DNA of 64,000 nt from Kitasatospora kifunensis (GCF_014203855.1 NZ_JACHJV010000001.1:3844001-3908000), one strand, 5' to 3'; numbered from the stretch's first letter, positions 33,756 through 42,849 are shown. Numbers and translations: made by a program. The notes: generated from the letters alone by a model not told the origin.

Positions 33756-34392
33756 CGCCACCGGATCTCGACGATCTGACCGGTCCGTGATCGGGCCCTG
33801 GCCCTGGCTCAGTCTCGACTTCGGCCTCGGCTTCGATTTCGGCCCCGACTTCGGCTTCGGCTTCGGCTTCGGCTTCGGGCTCGATTTCCGGCTCGGGGGA
33901 GCGCTCCCGCACTCCGCCCAAGGGGCCCTGCGGCCGACCGGCCGCCTGCCGCTCCAGCAGGGCGACGAACCGGCGGAACGCGTTCTGGCAGGTCGCATAG
34001 CGCTCATAGGCCCGGTTGGAGCGCGCCTCCGGCACCCCGCGCGGGCTCGGGACCACCCAGATCCAGCCGATCCCGTCACGCACATGAGTGATCCGAGCGG
34101 TTAACTCCGCCGCGTCCCCCCGCAACGCGGCAAAGGCCCGGTCAGCCTCCTGCGGCGAGTCGTGCACCGCGGAGGAGACGGCCACGATCCGCCCGTTCGG
34201 CGCCTTGAGCTGCCATTGGTAACGGCCGTTGGCCGCACGCTCGACCTGAAGTCCGCCCCGGACCGGGTCCGTCCCGGACCGCCCCCCACCAGCTTGGCCC
34301 ACCCGGCCCACCCGCCCCGTTCCCCGGCACCCTGCGGCCTCGCTCAATGACGAGGACACGTGGGCGTCGCGTAGAGATCCCGTGATCGGCAC
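33748..34392 (-). CDS. DUF1508-like protein with acidic repeat tail
   Basis: A 214-residue protein. A DUF1508/YegP-like unit lies at about residues 50-115 (NGRYQWQLKAPNGRIVAVSS, FAALRGDAAELTARI), followed by a helical stretch AYERYATCQNAFRRFVALLE. The C-terminus is a low-complexity acidic tail built of EAEA and EVEA units, encoded by six-base repeats. The start is a GTG at 34392 with a weak ribosome site, so a later start is possible. It overlaps its paralog downstream. Confidence 0.65.
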   Translation of the reverse strand: MPITGSLRDAHVSSSLSEAAGCRGTGRVGRVGQAGGGRSGTDPVRGGLQVERAANGRYQWQLKAPNGRIVAVSSAVHDSPQEADRAFAALRGDAAELTARITHVRDGIGWIWVVPSPRGVPEARSNRAYERYATCQNAFRRFVALLERQAAGRPQGPLGGVRERSPEPEIEPEAEAEAEAEVGAEIEAEAEVETEPGPGPDHGPVRSSRSGGDV

Positions 34393-34713
34393 CCGACCGG
34401 CGACACCGTATGTGTGCAGAGCTGGAGACGGATAGAGCGGATGCCTGTTCGGCAGGTCTATTGGCCGGGAAGTTCTCCCCCGTTAATCTTCGCCGTGGCA
34501 CGGACCGGCCCACGGTTCTCCACAGTGGCGTAACTGCCCTACGGGGAAGGCGAGCTGAGCCTCTCGGCGGTCAGCTCAGCCCGTCGTACTCGAAGGCGTG
34601 GGGCACCGCCGACTCCCCCTGCTTCGAGACGAAGCTGCCGGCGAAAGCCGTTGCGCCGCAAACTCCAACTGTTCTATAAGTACTAGAGCAGGCAGATAAA
34701 AACGGGAGCCGCC
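34393..34713. other. Divergent intergenic region upstream of the YtrA-type regulator
   Basis: The 321 bases hold no convincing gene. Close to the GntR start, ttctataagtactagagcag (34672-34691) is AT-rich for this genome and contains a TATAAG and an inverted tag/cta. It is a plausible promoter and operator for the regulator. Confidence 0.45.
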
Positions 34714-35178
34714 GTGATCCTCACCCTCGACCTCGCCGGCGAGGTCCCGATCTATCAGCAGATCCGGGACCAGGTCGTCCAGGCCATCGCCGTGGGCGAG
34801 CTGGCGGCAGGCAGTCCGCTGCCTTCCACCAGGCAGCTCGCGGCCGATCTGGGGATCAACTTCCACACCGTCAACAAGGCCTACGACCTGCTGCGGCAGG
34901 AGGGCCTGCTGATCCTCAACCGCAAGAGCGGCGCGGTGATCCAGCGCGATCCGAACTCCGGCCCGCCGCCCGCCGCCTTCGCCGAGCAGTGGCAGGCGCG
35001 CCTGCGCACGCTGCTCGCCGAGGCGGTGGCGCAGGGGCTGGACGGGCCGGCCACCCTGGCCGCCTGCGCCGAGACGCTCCACGGCTTCGGCATCCCCGTC
35101 ACACCCGCACCCGTCACACCCGTACCCGTCACACCCGTACGCGCGGCACCCGCACCGGAGTTGGGAGATTCGGTATGA
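34714..35178 (+). CDS. GntR-family regulator, YtrA subfamily
   Basis: A 154-residue protein. The winged helix fills residues 5-75 (EVPIYQQIRDQVVQAIAVGE, LPSTRQLAADLGINFHTVNK, LRQEGLLIL). A short helical effector region typical of YtrA proteins follows, then a tail of repeated PVTP units from a small DNA repeat near 35095-35145. YtrA-type regulators usually repress a neighbouring membrane-protein operon, here the DUF1648 gene whose ATG overlaps this stop as ATGA. Confidence 0.88.
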   Translation: MILTLDLAGEVPIYQQIRDQVVQAIAVGELAAGSPLPSTRQLAADLGINFHTVNKAYDLLRQEGLLILNRKSGAVIQRDPNSGPPPAAFAEQWQARLRTLLAEAVAQGLDGPATLAACAETLHGFGIPVTPAPVTPVPVTPVRAAPAPELGDSV

Positions 35179-36299
35179 GCACCACCGCTGTCCTGATCCA
35201 GGCCGTCATCGGCCTGCTGCTCCTGGCCGCGGCCTGGCTGACGCCCTCGTTCACCCTCGCGACCCTGCCGTTCGGCGTGCGGGTGCCCAGCGAGCGGGTC
35301 CAAGAGCCGGTCGTCACCGAGCAGCGCCGGGCCTACCGGTGGTGGATCGCCCTGGCGGGCAGCACGGTGCTGGCGGCCGGAACAGCCTGGGGGCTGGGCA
35401 CGGATGCCACCGCGGCCGCGCCGGTGACGCTGGTCGCGGTGCTCACCGTCCAGTTGGCCGGCTACCTGCGCGCACACCGGGCGATCGCCGCGGTCAAGCA
35501 GCGCGAGGAGTGGTTCGGCGGGCTGCGCCAGGGCGTGGCCGCCGACACCTCGCTGCGCACCGACCCGGCGCGCTTCCCCTGGCCCTGGGCGCTGCCCGCC
35601 GTGCTGCTGACGCTCGGCACGGCGGTGGCCGGCGTCGTGCGCTACCCGTCGATGCCCGCCCAACTGGCGATGCACTTCAACGGTCCGGGGCAGGCGGACC
35701 GCCTGGCGGCCAAGTCGGTGGGCACCGCCTTCGCGCCGGTCTTCGCGCAGCTCGGGACCACCCTGCTCCTGCTGCTGGTCAGTTGGCTCTCCTTCCGGGC
35801 CCGACCCGAGCTGGACCCGGCGCGGGTGAAGGTGACGGCCGACCAGCACCGGCGCTTCCTGGCCCGGATGGCGCGCTGCCTGATGGCATTGACCTTCGCC
35901 GCCGATCTGACCATCGCCCTGTTCGGCTGGCGGATCTGGGACGGCGCCCGCGCCCTGTCGCCGCTGCCGCTGATGCTGCCGGTGGCCCTCGCGCTGGCCG
36001 TCGTCCTGGTGGTGGCGCTCCGCAGCGGCCAGCACGGCAGCCGGATCCCGGTCGCCGAGCCCGCCGAGCCCGCCGACAGCGCCGATAGCGCCGGTACCGC
36101 ACCCGCGCTGGTGCACCGGGACGACGACCGGTACTGGCGCCTGGGCGGCCTGTTCTACCTCAACCGCGCGGACTCCGCCGCCTTCGTGCCCAAGCGCTTC
36201 GGCGTCGGGTGGACGATCAACCTGGGCAGCCCGTACGGGATGCTCTTCGTCGCGCTGACCATCGCCCTCGCGGTCGGGCTGCCGCTGCTCACCCACTGA
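35175..36299 (+). CDS. DUF1648/DUF5808 integral membrane protein
   Basis: A 374-residue protein with seven or so helices. A DUF1648 unit (YPSMPAQLAMHFNGPGQADR, near residue 160) and a C-terminal DUF5808 unit (DRYWRLGGLFYLNRADSAAF, near 320) are recognisable. Families of this kind sit beside small GntR regulators in Firmicutes and Actinobacteria and are thought to respond to envelope stress; the activity is unknown. The start ATG 35175 overlaps the regulator stop, so the two genes are one operon. Confidence 0.85.
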   Translation: MSTTAVLIQAVIGLLLLAAAWLTPSFTLATLPFGVRVPSERVQEPVVTEQRRAYRWWIALAGSTVLAAGTAWGLGTDATAAAPVTLVAVLTVQLAGYLRAHRAIAAVKQREEWFGGLRQGVAADTSLRTDPARFPWPWALPAVLLTLGTAVAGVVRYPSMPAQLAMHFNGPGQADRLAAKSVGTAFAPVFAQLGTTLLLLLVSWLSFRARPELDPARVKVTADQHRRFLARMARCLMALTFAADLTIALFGWRIWDGARALSPLPLMLPVALALAVVLVVALRSGQHGSRIPVAEPAEPADSADSAGTAPALVHRDDDRYWRLGGLFYLNRADSAAFVPKRFGVGWTINLGSPYGMLFVALTIALAVGLPLLTH

Positions 36300-36343
36300 T
36301 CACCCGCTGATCACCCGCTAAGGCTCTGTGCGCGGGCTCCGGC

Positions 36344-36883
36344 TCAGGAGCCGAACCACCCCGCCACGTCCAGCCGGAAGAACTCCGCCGACGCCATGGT
36401 CCGCAGGTCCTGCTCCAGCGCGCGCACCCGGCCCTCGCCCAACTCGGCCGCCCACCGGGCCCGCAGCTGCTCGAAGACGGCGGCCGAGCGGGCCAGCACG
36501 TCCAGGCCGCCCGGGGTGAGCCGGACCAGCTTGCGCCGGGCATCGGCCGGATCGTCGGCTCGCTCCGCGTAGCCGAGCGCCACCAGCCGGTCGACGGTCT
36601 TGCCGGCCGCCTGCTTGGAGACGCCCAGCCGCCGGCCCACCTCACTCGCGCTCGCGCCCTGCACGCCGATGGCCTGCAGGGCGAAGCCGTGCGCCGGGCG
36701 CACCTGCGGGTGGCCCTGGCGGGCCAGTTCGACGTGCAGCTCGTCAATGATCGAGCGGAAGCCGGCGAAGAGCAGCAGCGGCAGCTCGAAGCCGTAGCCG
36801 GCCCGCTGGTCCGTCCCACCGTTCGCGCCGTTCGCGCCGTCGCTCGCACCGTCGCCCGCGCGCTCCGGCAACGCCTCAGCCAT
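36344..36883 (-). CDS. MarR-family transcriptional regulator
   Basis: A 179-residue winged-helix regulator. The recognition area is ASEVGRRLGVSKQAAGKTVDRL at about residues 72-93, with wing segment DDPADARRKLVRLTPGG. The N-terminal 30 residues are Gly/Ala/Asn-rich. I start at ATG 36883 because GGGGAGCG lies directly upstream; the frame stays open to a TTG at 36928, but that would overlap the operator. Divergent from the AhpD-like gene, which it probably controls. Confidence 0.88.
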   Translation of the reverse strand: MAEALPERAGDGASDGANGANGGTDQRAGYGFELPLLLFAGFRSIIDELHVELARQGHPQVRPAHGFALQAIGVQGASASEVGRRLGVSKQAAGKTVDRLVALGYAERADDPADARRKLVRLTPGGLDVLARSAAVFEQLRARWAAELGEGRVRALEQDLRTMASAEFFRLDVAGWFGS

Positions 36884-36923
36884 CGCTCCCCGCTCCGTCC
36901 TTGCTCTCCTGCTTGCCAAGATA

Positions 36924-36960
36924 GACAACCTGGTTTACGTTTTTAGTCAATCAGGTTGTC
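36924..36960. promoter_or_regulatory. Inverted repeat operator for the MarR/AhpD-like pair
   Basis: gacaacctg (36924-36932) and its exact complement caggttgtc (36952-36960) flank a 19-base AT-rich centre, a possible shared promoter. It lies between the divergent MarR and AhpD-like genes. Confidence 0.65.
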
Positions 36961-37005
36961 CATTTTACGGCCTCGCCGCCGCATGCACGAGGAGACCGGT
37001 CCACC

Positions 37006-37572
37006 ATGTCCCGACAGTACTTCCCCGCCCACACCCTGGAATCCGCCCCGACCGCCGCCCGGGCCCCCATGGAGGCGACCACCCGCCACCTGGGCTACCT
37101 ACCCGCCCCGGTCCGCAGCATGGCCGAGTCGCCCGAGGTACTCACCGGCTTCCTGGAGCTCAACAAGCGCTTCGAGGGCAGCACCCTGGACGCGCTCGCC
37201 CGCGAGGTGCTCGTGCTCACCATCGCCACCCGCAACGCCTGCCACGTCTGCGTCGCCATGCACACCGCCCGCCTGACCGGCATGCGCGCCGACGAGGCGC
37301 TGATCACCGCCCTGCGCGCGGGCACCCCGCTGGAGGAACCCCGACTGGAGGCGGTCCGGCTCTTCACCCTGGAGATCCTGGCCACCGCGGGCGACGCCTC
37401 CCCCGAGGCCCTGGATGCCTTCTTCGCCCACGGCTACACCCCGCGCAACGCCCTGGAGGTGGTGCTCGGCATCAGCACCTACACCCTCTCCACCTTCGCC
37501 AACCGCCTCACCGGCGCCGAACTGGACCAGCAGCTGGCCCCGTTCGCCTGGTCCGAGGCGCCTGCTGCCTAA
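37006..37572 (+). CDS. Carboxymuconolactone decarboxylase/AhpD-family protein
   Basis: A 188-residue cytosolic helical protein. The AhpD-type redox motif ACHVCVAMHTA, with the CxxC pair and the following His, lies near residues 77-87, after LAREVLVLTIATRNA. Such proteins detoxify peroxides or organic radicals with thiol help. The divergent MarR gene suggests induction by an oxidant or a phenolic compound. GAGGAG lies about 13 bases before the ATG. Confidence 0.9.
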   Translation: MSRQYFPAHTLESAPTAARAPMEATTRHLGYLPAPVRSMAESPEVLTGFLELNKRFEGSTLDALAREVLVLTIATRNACHVCVAMHTARLTGMRADEALITALRAGTPLEEPRLEAVRLFTLEILATAGDASPEALDAFFAHGYTPRNALEVVLGISTYTLSTFANRLTGAELDQQLAPFAWSEAPAA

Positions 37573-37594
37573 TCGCACCACCCGACAAGCGACT

Positions 37595-39409
37595 TCACAG
37601 TCGGGCCGACCAACGCGCCCTGGTCCCACGGCGGTTCGGGCCAGGCTCGTGCCAGGCGTCGCCACCCAGGTGCTCGGCGCGGCGGCGCAGGTTGGCCAGG
37701 CCGCTGCGCCGACCGCCCTCGGGGATGCCGACACCGTCGTCGGTGACGGTCAGCAGCACGCCCGGGCGGCCCGCGCGGTCCGGGGCCTCGGGGTCGCCGG
37801 AGACCGGGTGGCCCTGGTCGTCCAGGTGGACGGTGGCGTCCACCTCCACGCCGACCCGCGAGGCACGCGCGTGCCGTGCCGTATTGGAGAGCATCTCCCT
37901 TAGTGCGGCGAGGAGTTGACGGGCCGTCGCATCGCTCACCAGATTTTCCACCGGCCCCATGAAGGTCATCGACGGCTTGAAGCCGAGCGCGGCCGCCGCC
38001 TGGCTCCCCTCGCGCAGTACCCGGGTGCGCAGGGTGTCCGGCTGGTCGCCGTGGTCGTCGTGCTGGAGGGCGTAGATGGTGGTGCGGACCTCCTGGATGG
38101 TGGCGTCCAGCTCGTCCACCGCGTGCCCGATCCGCTCCACCACCTCGGGCACCTGCGCCGTGCGTGCCGCGCTCTCCAGCATCATGCCGGTGGCGAAGAG
38201 CCGCTGGATCACCAGGTCGTGCAGGTCGCGGGCGATCCGGTCGCGGTCCTGGAAGACCGCGAGCCGCTGCTGGTCCCGCTGCCCCTCGGCCAACCGCAGC
38301 GCGAGCGCGGCCTGGGAGGCGAAGGTGGCCGCGAGCTCCTTCTCGGACTCGCTGAACGGACGCGCGTCGCGCCCGCGCCAGACCACCAGACCACCCAGCA
38401 CCCCGCCGGCCGCGACCATCGGCAGCGCCATCGAGGGGCCGTAGCTGCGGGCCAGGCGCATCACCAGTTTCGGGTCCTTCGACATGTCGTCGATGAAGAC
38501 GCTCTCCCCGTCGCGCAGCTTGGCCGCGTACCCCGAACCCGGCACCAGCTCGCCGATCACGTACTCGGCGTCCGCGCCGGAGGCGTGCGAGACCCGCATG
38601 CTGCCGTCACTGGTCGGCAGCATGATCATCCCAAGCTCGGCGTCAGCCAGTTCGCGCACCTGCTCGGCCGCCACCGCCAGCGCCGAGTGCGCGTCGTCGG
38701 TGGAGAGCAGCGCGGTGGTCACGGCCGCCGCCCCCGCGATCCACCGCTCGCGTCGCCGGCCCGCCTCGTACAGCCGGGAGTTCTCGATCGCCACCCCGGC
38801 GGCCACCGCCAGCGCGTGCACCACCTGGGCATCCTCGGGCGTGAACCCGCCACCGCCGCGCTTCTCGGTCAGGTACAGATTGCCGAACACCTCCCCGCGC
38901 ACCCGGATCGGCTCCCCGAGGAAGGAGCTCATCGGCGGATGCTCCGGCGGGAAACCGGCCGAGCGCGGGTCCTGGCTGAGGTCGTCCAGCAGCAGCGGCT
39001 CAGGGTGGTCGATCAGCACCCCCAGGATGCCCCGCCCCTGCGGCAGGTCACCGATCTTGGCGGCGGTCGGATCGTCGATGCCCACGTGGATGAAGTCGCT
39101 CAGCCCCTGACCAGCCGGCGAGACCACCCCGAGCGCCGCATACCGGGCGTCCACCAGCTCGGCGGCGCCCGCCGCGATCCGCTCCAGCGTCGCGTGCAGA
39201 TCCAGCCCAGCCCCGACCGAGACCACCGCCTCCAGCAACCGCTGCATCCGGTCCGCCGCCACCTGCAACCGCTCGGCCACCTCGGTCACCAGCGCGTCGA
39301 GGCCGAGGGAGGAGATCTCCGGCACGCGGTGGGGGGTGGGGGTTGGCTCAGGAGTGGGGGCGGGCTCGGGGGCGGGGGCGGCGGGGTTGGGGTCGGGGGT
39401 GGTCGGCAT
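37595..39409 (-). CDS. GAF-domain sensor histidine kinase, DevS/DosS-like
   Basis: A 604-residue soluble kinase. After a Pro/Ala N-terminus, two GAF domains lie at about 50-200 and 215-370. The first has GILGVLIDHPEPLLLDDLS and FPPEHPPMSSFLGEPIRVRG, close to mycobacterial DevS/DosS, where the first GAF binds haem. A HisKA_3 segment (DRDRIARDLHDLVIQRLFAT) and a HATPase with DDGVGIP follow. No response regulator gene is adjacent. Haem binding cannot be judged from sequence. ATG 39409 has a weak ribosome site. Confidence 0.88.
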   Translation of the reverse strand: MPTTPDPNPAAPAPEPAPTPEPTPTPHRVPEISSLGLDALVTEVAERLQVAADRMQRLLEAVVSVGAGLDLHATLERIAAGAAELVDARYAALGVVSPAGQGLSDFIHVGIDDPTAAKIGDLPQGRGILGVLIDHPEPLLLDDLSQDPRSAGFPPEHPPMSSFLGEPIRVRGEVFGNLYLTEKRGGGGFTPEDAQVVHALAVAAGVAIENSRLYEAGRRRERWIAGAAAVTTALLSTDDAHSALAVAAEQVRELADAELGMIMLPTSDGSMRVSHASGADAEYVIGELVPGSGYAAKLRDGESVFIDDMSKDPKLVMRLARSYGPSMALPMVAAGGVLGGLVVWRGRDARPFSESEKELAATFASQAALALRLAEGQRDQQRLAVFQDRDRIARDLHDLVIQRLFATGMMLESAARTAQVPEVVERIGHAVDELDATIQEVRTTIYALQHDDHGDQPDTLRTRVLREGSQAAAALGFKPSMTFMGPVENLVSDATARQLLAALREMLSNTARHARASRVGVEVDATVHLDDQGHPVSGDPEAPDRAGRPGVLLTVTDDGVGIPEGGRRSGLANLRRRAEHLGGDAWHEPGPNRRGTRARWSARL

Positions 39410-39538
39410 GCTTCGAGCGTAGGCGGTGGGCGAGGGAAGCGGCGGGAACAGCACGCGGGGGCGGGCCGGGGCAGGCCGGGCCGATAGATGAGTACGGCTA
39501 CTCAGGACCGCCAGCTGGTTCGCGATCATCCTTGAGCC

Positions 39539-39760
39539 ATGGACAACCACCCCTGGGGCCAGGGCACACCCGTCAGCCGCCGAGCCCTCCTGCTGGCGAC
39601 GGCCTCACAGCTGTCGCTCCGGCCTCGCTGGTGGCTGCCGCTGGCGCGGGCCGCGCTGCTGGCCGCTGCGATCGCGCTGGTCGTTCTGGGGGCGGGTGCG
39701 CTGCCGCTCTGGGTGTCGGGGCTCTGGATCTTCATCCCGTGGATGAGCGTCGGCGATTAG
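39539..39760 (+). CDS. Possible small membrane protein
   Basis: A 73-residue frame with two hydrophobic stretches (WWLPLARAALLAAAIALVVL and LWVSGLWIFIPWM). No ribosome site is visible and no family is recognised. Upstream, gagtacggctactc is a small inverted repeat that may be regulatory. Weakly supported. Confidence 0.3.
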   Translation: MDNHPWGQGTPVSRRALLLATASQLSLRPRWWLPLARAALLAAAIALVVLGAGALPLWVSGLWIFIPWMSVGD

Positions 39761-40080
39761 GCCGGTCCGCCGCCCGGAGCGGCCAACGCATAGCGGGCGC
39801 TGCTGGCCGTCCAGGTGGTCAGGGCGCGGCGGAAGCGGTCGAGTGCTCGTGCGAAGTGGCTTGTGGTGATGGAGAGTTCGTCCTCTCGGACTGCACTGTA
39901 GAGCCACCAGAAGCGGCGCTCCTCGGCGTCGAGCAGTGCTTGGGCCTGCTTGTGGGCCTGGGCAGGTGGCAATCCCTGGCTGACGCTCAGGGCGTCGGCT
40001 GCCGGCCGCTCCGCAAGCTCCCGGACCGATACCAGCTCCCACCCATGCCGAGTGGGCACGTCAGTTAGCGAACCGCCCAA
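39757..40080 (-). CDS. Hypothetical protein
   Basis: A 107-residue, mostly helical, soluble protein with natural-looking composition (LDAEERRFWWLYSAVREDEL, FARALDRFRRALTTW). I do not recognise it. The start is uncertain: TTG 40080 or GTG 40059, neither with a good ribosome site. It converges with the small frame at 39539, sharing four bases. Confidence 0.5.
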   Translation of the reverse strand: MGGSLTDVPTRHGWELVSVRELAERPAADALSVSQGLPPAQAHKQAQALLDAEERRFWWLYSAVREDELSITTSHFARALDRFRRALTTWTASSARYALAAPGGGPA

Positions 40081-40284
40081 CCGCTACCCGGAGTACCGTA
40101 TTGGACACGCAATGCGGTTTGAGCGGTTCAACGGCCAGTCAGACAGGTGGGCGTGGAACGCAGGCGGGCGCTGGGGGTTGCGGTCTACTCGGTGGCCGCC
40201 GCCTCACTACCCGGCGAAGACTGGCGGCTCCGTACGCGAGTTCCGCCGCGTACCTGTCTGAAACAGCCTGATGAGGAGTCACCA

Positions 40285-40776
40285 ATGACAGACCGTGAGA
40301 CTTTCGAGGTCGAAGCCCTCGGCCACGTGGTCGGCGGCCGGATCGAGCCCACGGATGACTTCTGGGGCGGCACCCGGGCGATCATCCGGCTGGACGGATC
40401 CCTCTTCACGCCCGACGCGGCCAAGGGCCTGGAGGACTTCTCGCACCTGGAGATCGTCTTCCGGTTCCACCTCACCGACCCGACCGACCTGAACCTCGGC
40501 GCCCGCCGCCCCCGGGACAACCCCGACTGGCCGGAGGTCGGGATCTTCGGGCACCGCAACATGCGGCGCCTGAACTGGCTCGGGGTCTCCCGCTGCCGCC
40601 TGATCAAGGTCGACGGCCTGGACCTCCACGTCGAAGACCTGGACGCCGTGGACGGCACCCCGGTCCTGGACGTGAAGCCGTGGTTCGCCGAGATGGGTCC
40701 GCGCGGAGAACACCGTCAGGCCGACTGGACCACGATCATGCTCCGCGACTACTTCGCACCGACGGCCGGTAAGTGA
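40285..40776 (+). CDS. TrmO/TsaA-domain protein
   Basis: A 163-residue protein of the TsaA-like beta-barrel family, whose best-known member, TrmO, uses S-adenosylmethionine to methylate t6A37 in tRNA. Visible blocks are ALGHVVGGRIEPTDDFWGG near residue 10, LEDFSHLEIVFRFH near 50 and the PDWPEVGIFGHRNMRRLNWL region near 80. It is shorter than E. coli TrmO and lacks its C-terminal domain. GAGGAG precedes the ATG. Confidence 0.85.
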   Translation: MTDRETFEVEALGHVVGGRIEPTDDFWGGTRAIIRLDGSLFTPDAAKGLEDFSHLEIVFRFHLTDPTDLNLGARRPRDNPDWPEVGIFGHRNMRRLNWLGVSRCRLIKVDGLDLHVEDLDAVDGTPVLDVKPWFAEMGPRGEHRQADWTTIMLRDYFAPTAGK

Positions 40777-40864
40777 TGGTGGCTATGTCCGCCGCGCCGC
40801 TCGGCGCACGTTGAGGAGTTCTGGGGCCGCGGGCGAAGCATCTGGGAAAGCGAGGCGGCAAACC

Positions 40865-41332
40865 ATGCCGAGGCGTGACTTCGAGGACGACCCGAACGCA
40901 CCGAAGCCCAACTCGCTGGTGCCCGCCGCATCAGTGGTCGTCGTCGGCGACGACGGTCGGGTGCTGCTCCAGCGCCGCACCGACAACGGGATGTGGGCGC
41001 TGCCCGGCGGCAGGATGGAGCTGGGCGAGTCCCTTGCGGACTGCGGCGTTCGGGAGACTCTGGAGGAGACCGGGATTAACGTCGAGATCACCGGCATCGT
41101 CGGCACCTACACCGACCCGGGCCACGTCTTCGCGTACGACGACGGTGAAGTGCGCCAGGAGTTCTCGATCTGCCTGCTCGCCCGTCCAACCGGCGGTGAG
41201 CTGCGGGTCTCCGACGAGTCGACCGAGGTGGCCTGGTTCACCCCAGTGGAAGTGGACGACCTGCCGATGGTGGCGAGCATCCGCAAACGCGTGAACGACT
41301 GGCGTAGCGGCCAATTCCCCATCGTCCGCTGA
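40865..41332 (+). CDS. Nudix hydrolase
   Basis: A 155-residue enzyme that hydrolyses a nucleoside diphosphate linked to another moiety. The Nudix box is complete: GRMELGESLADCGVRETLEE followed by TGI, near residues 58-80, with all metal-binding glutamates. Substrate unknown. The frame is open from 40811, but ATG 40865 (MPRRDFEDDP) fits the usual family start. It lies 88 bases after the TrmO-like gene. Confidence 0.9.
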   Translation: MPRRDFEDDPNAPKPNSLVPAASVVVVGDDGRVLLQRRTDNGMWALPGGRMELGESLADCGVRETLEETGINVEITGIVGTYTDPGHVFAYDDGEVRQEFSICLLARPTGGELRVSDESTEVAWFTPVEVDDLPMVASIRKRVNDWRSGQFPIVR

Positions 41333-41386
41333 CAGTTGGGGCAACCTGCTCGAAACGGCCTGCGGTAAGGCATTCGGTGAGTTCCG

Positions 41387-41977
41387 TCAGTCTCCGGGCA
41401 GCCGGGGCGGCGCGGCTTTCAGCCCGTCCAAAGTGAGGTCGAGGAGCCGTTCGGCCTGCTCTCGCTGCTCGGGCTTGGCCGAGGTGAGGGCGATGCCGGC
41501 GAGGGCGGCGAACATGTCGGTCGCACGGATGTCGGAGCGGATCGTCCCGGCAGCGGTACCGGCGTCCATGAGGGAGGTGAGGGCGCCCTGGATCATCTCG
41601 TGACTGTCGGCGTAGGGGTTGCTGCCCGAGGCGACGACGGCTCGCAGGGCGTCGGCCATGCCGAATTTGGCGGTGGCGTAGTCGATGAAGCGGCGAGTCC
41701 ACACCCGCAGCGCCTCCGAGGGCGGCAGCGTCGCAAGCAGGTCAGGGACGGCGTCGCACAGCCGGGCCACTTCGTTGCGATACGCCGCCTCGATCAGGGC
41801 CTCCCTGGTCGGGAAGTTGCGGTAGAGGGTGCCGGTTCCCACACCCGCTTCTCGGGCGATGCGCTCGAAGTGCGCATCCAGCCCCTCCTCGGTGAACACG
41901 CGCACCGCGGTGGCCAGGATCTTGTCCCGGTTCCGCTGTGCGTCGGCCCTCAGCGGGCGTCCTGCATCCCGGGTCAT
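41387..41977 (-). CDS. TetR-family transcriptional regulator
   Basis: A 196-residue repressor. The helix-turn-helix fills residues 10-58 (AQRNRDKILATAVRVFTEEG, GVGTGTLYRNFPTREALIEA) and the C-terminal helical ligand domain resembles the TetR_C_33 type. It is divergent from the SDR gene, with two palindromes between. GGGAGGGG precedes ATG 41977. Confidence 0.92.
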   Translation of the reverse strand: MTRDAGRPLRADAQRNRDKILATAVRVFTEEGLDAHFERIAREAGVGTGTLYRNFPTREALIEAAYRNEVARLCDAVPDLLATLPPSEALRVWTRRFIDYATAKFGMADALRAVVASGSNPYADSHEMIQGALTSLMDAGTAAGTIRSDIRATDMFAALAGIALTSAKPEQREQAERLLDLTLDGLKAAPPRLPGD

Positions 41978-42004
41978 CGGCGACCCCTCCCTTATCTCCC
42001 GTTG

Positions 42005-42056
42005 CTAAGTGGAGGGTCCGCCGCTTAGTCTGAGAGAAGTGGCGCTGCCTCCACTT
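42005..42056. promoter_or_regulatory. Two TetR-type operator palindromes
   Basis: ctaagtgg (42005-42012) faces ccgcttag (42021-42028) with one mismatch, and aagtgg (42037-42042) faces ccactt (42051-42056). AAGTGG/CCACTT half sites are typical of Streptomyces TetR regulators that control a divergent SDR gene. Confidence 0.7.
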
Positions 42057-42117
42057 TCACCGTAGGGCATGGCCTGGCCTGCCCACCACTCCCCAACTAC
42101 TAGAGGGACGGTCTCGC

Positions 42118-42849
42118 ATGTCAGGAATCGAAGGCAAAGTCGTGGCGATCACGGGCGCCAGCAGCGGCATCGGCGAGGCGACCGCGCTTCTGCTGGCCGA
42201 GCGCGGCGCGAAGATCGTCCTCGGGGCCCGCCGTCCCGAGCGTCTTGAGGCCCTGGCCGCCCGCATCGAACAGGCCGGCGGTGATGCCGTCTGGGCCCGC
42301 ACGGACGTGACGCGACGCGAGGACGTCGCCGACCTCGTCCAGCTGGCCCGCGATCAGTACGGCAAGCTCGACGTCCTCGTCAGCAACGCCGGTATCGGTC
42401 TGATCTCCCGCCTGGACGACCTGCGCGTCGAGGACTGGGAGCAGATGATCGACGTCAACCTCAAAGGGGTGCTGTACGGGATCGCCGCAGCCCTTCCCGT
42501 CTTCCGGGAGCAGGGCTTCGGGCACTTCGTCAACACCGTGTCCACCGCCGGACTGCGCATCGTGCCGCTCCAGTCGGTGTACGCCGCCACCAAGAACGCC
42601 GTGCGCACCATCTCCGAGGGCCTGCGCCAGGAGGCCGGCGACAGCCTGCGCGTGACCGTCGTCTCTCCCGGCGCCGTCCGCACGGACTTCGCGGAGCACA
42701 TGGATCCGTCGGTGAAGCCCCAGATCGACAAGCTGATGGAGATCGCCCTCTCGCCGGACGCGGTGGCCCGCGCCATCGCCTTCGCCATCGAGCAGCCGGA
42801 CGGTGTCGATGTGGGTGACATCGTCGTTCGCCCCACCGCCCAGGGATAG
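42118..42849 (+). CDS. SDR-family oxidoreductase
   Basis: A 243-residue classical short-chain dehydrogenase. The cofactor motif is TGASSGIGEATALLLAERG near residue 12, NAG lies near 88, and the catalytic Ser, Tyr and Lys appear in VNTVSTAGLRIVPLQSVYAA and TKNAVR. RRPERLEAL after beta-2 suggests NADP(H). Substrate unknown. It is divergent from the TetR gene, which probably represses it. Confidence 0.93.
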   Translation: MSGIEGKVVAITGASSGIGEATALLLAERGAKIVLGARRPERLEALAARIEQAGGDAVWARTDVTRREDVADLVQLARDQYGKLDVLVSNAGIGLISRLDDLRVEDWEQMIDVNLKGVLYGIAAALPVFREQGFGHFVNTVSTAGLRIVPLQSVYAATKNAVRTISEGLRQEAGDSLRVTVVSPGAVRTDFAEHMDPSVKPQIDKLMEIALSPDAVARAIAFAIEQPDGVDVGDIVVRPTAQG

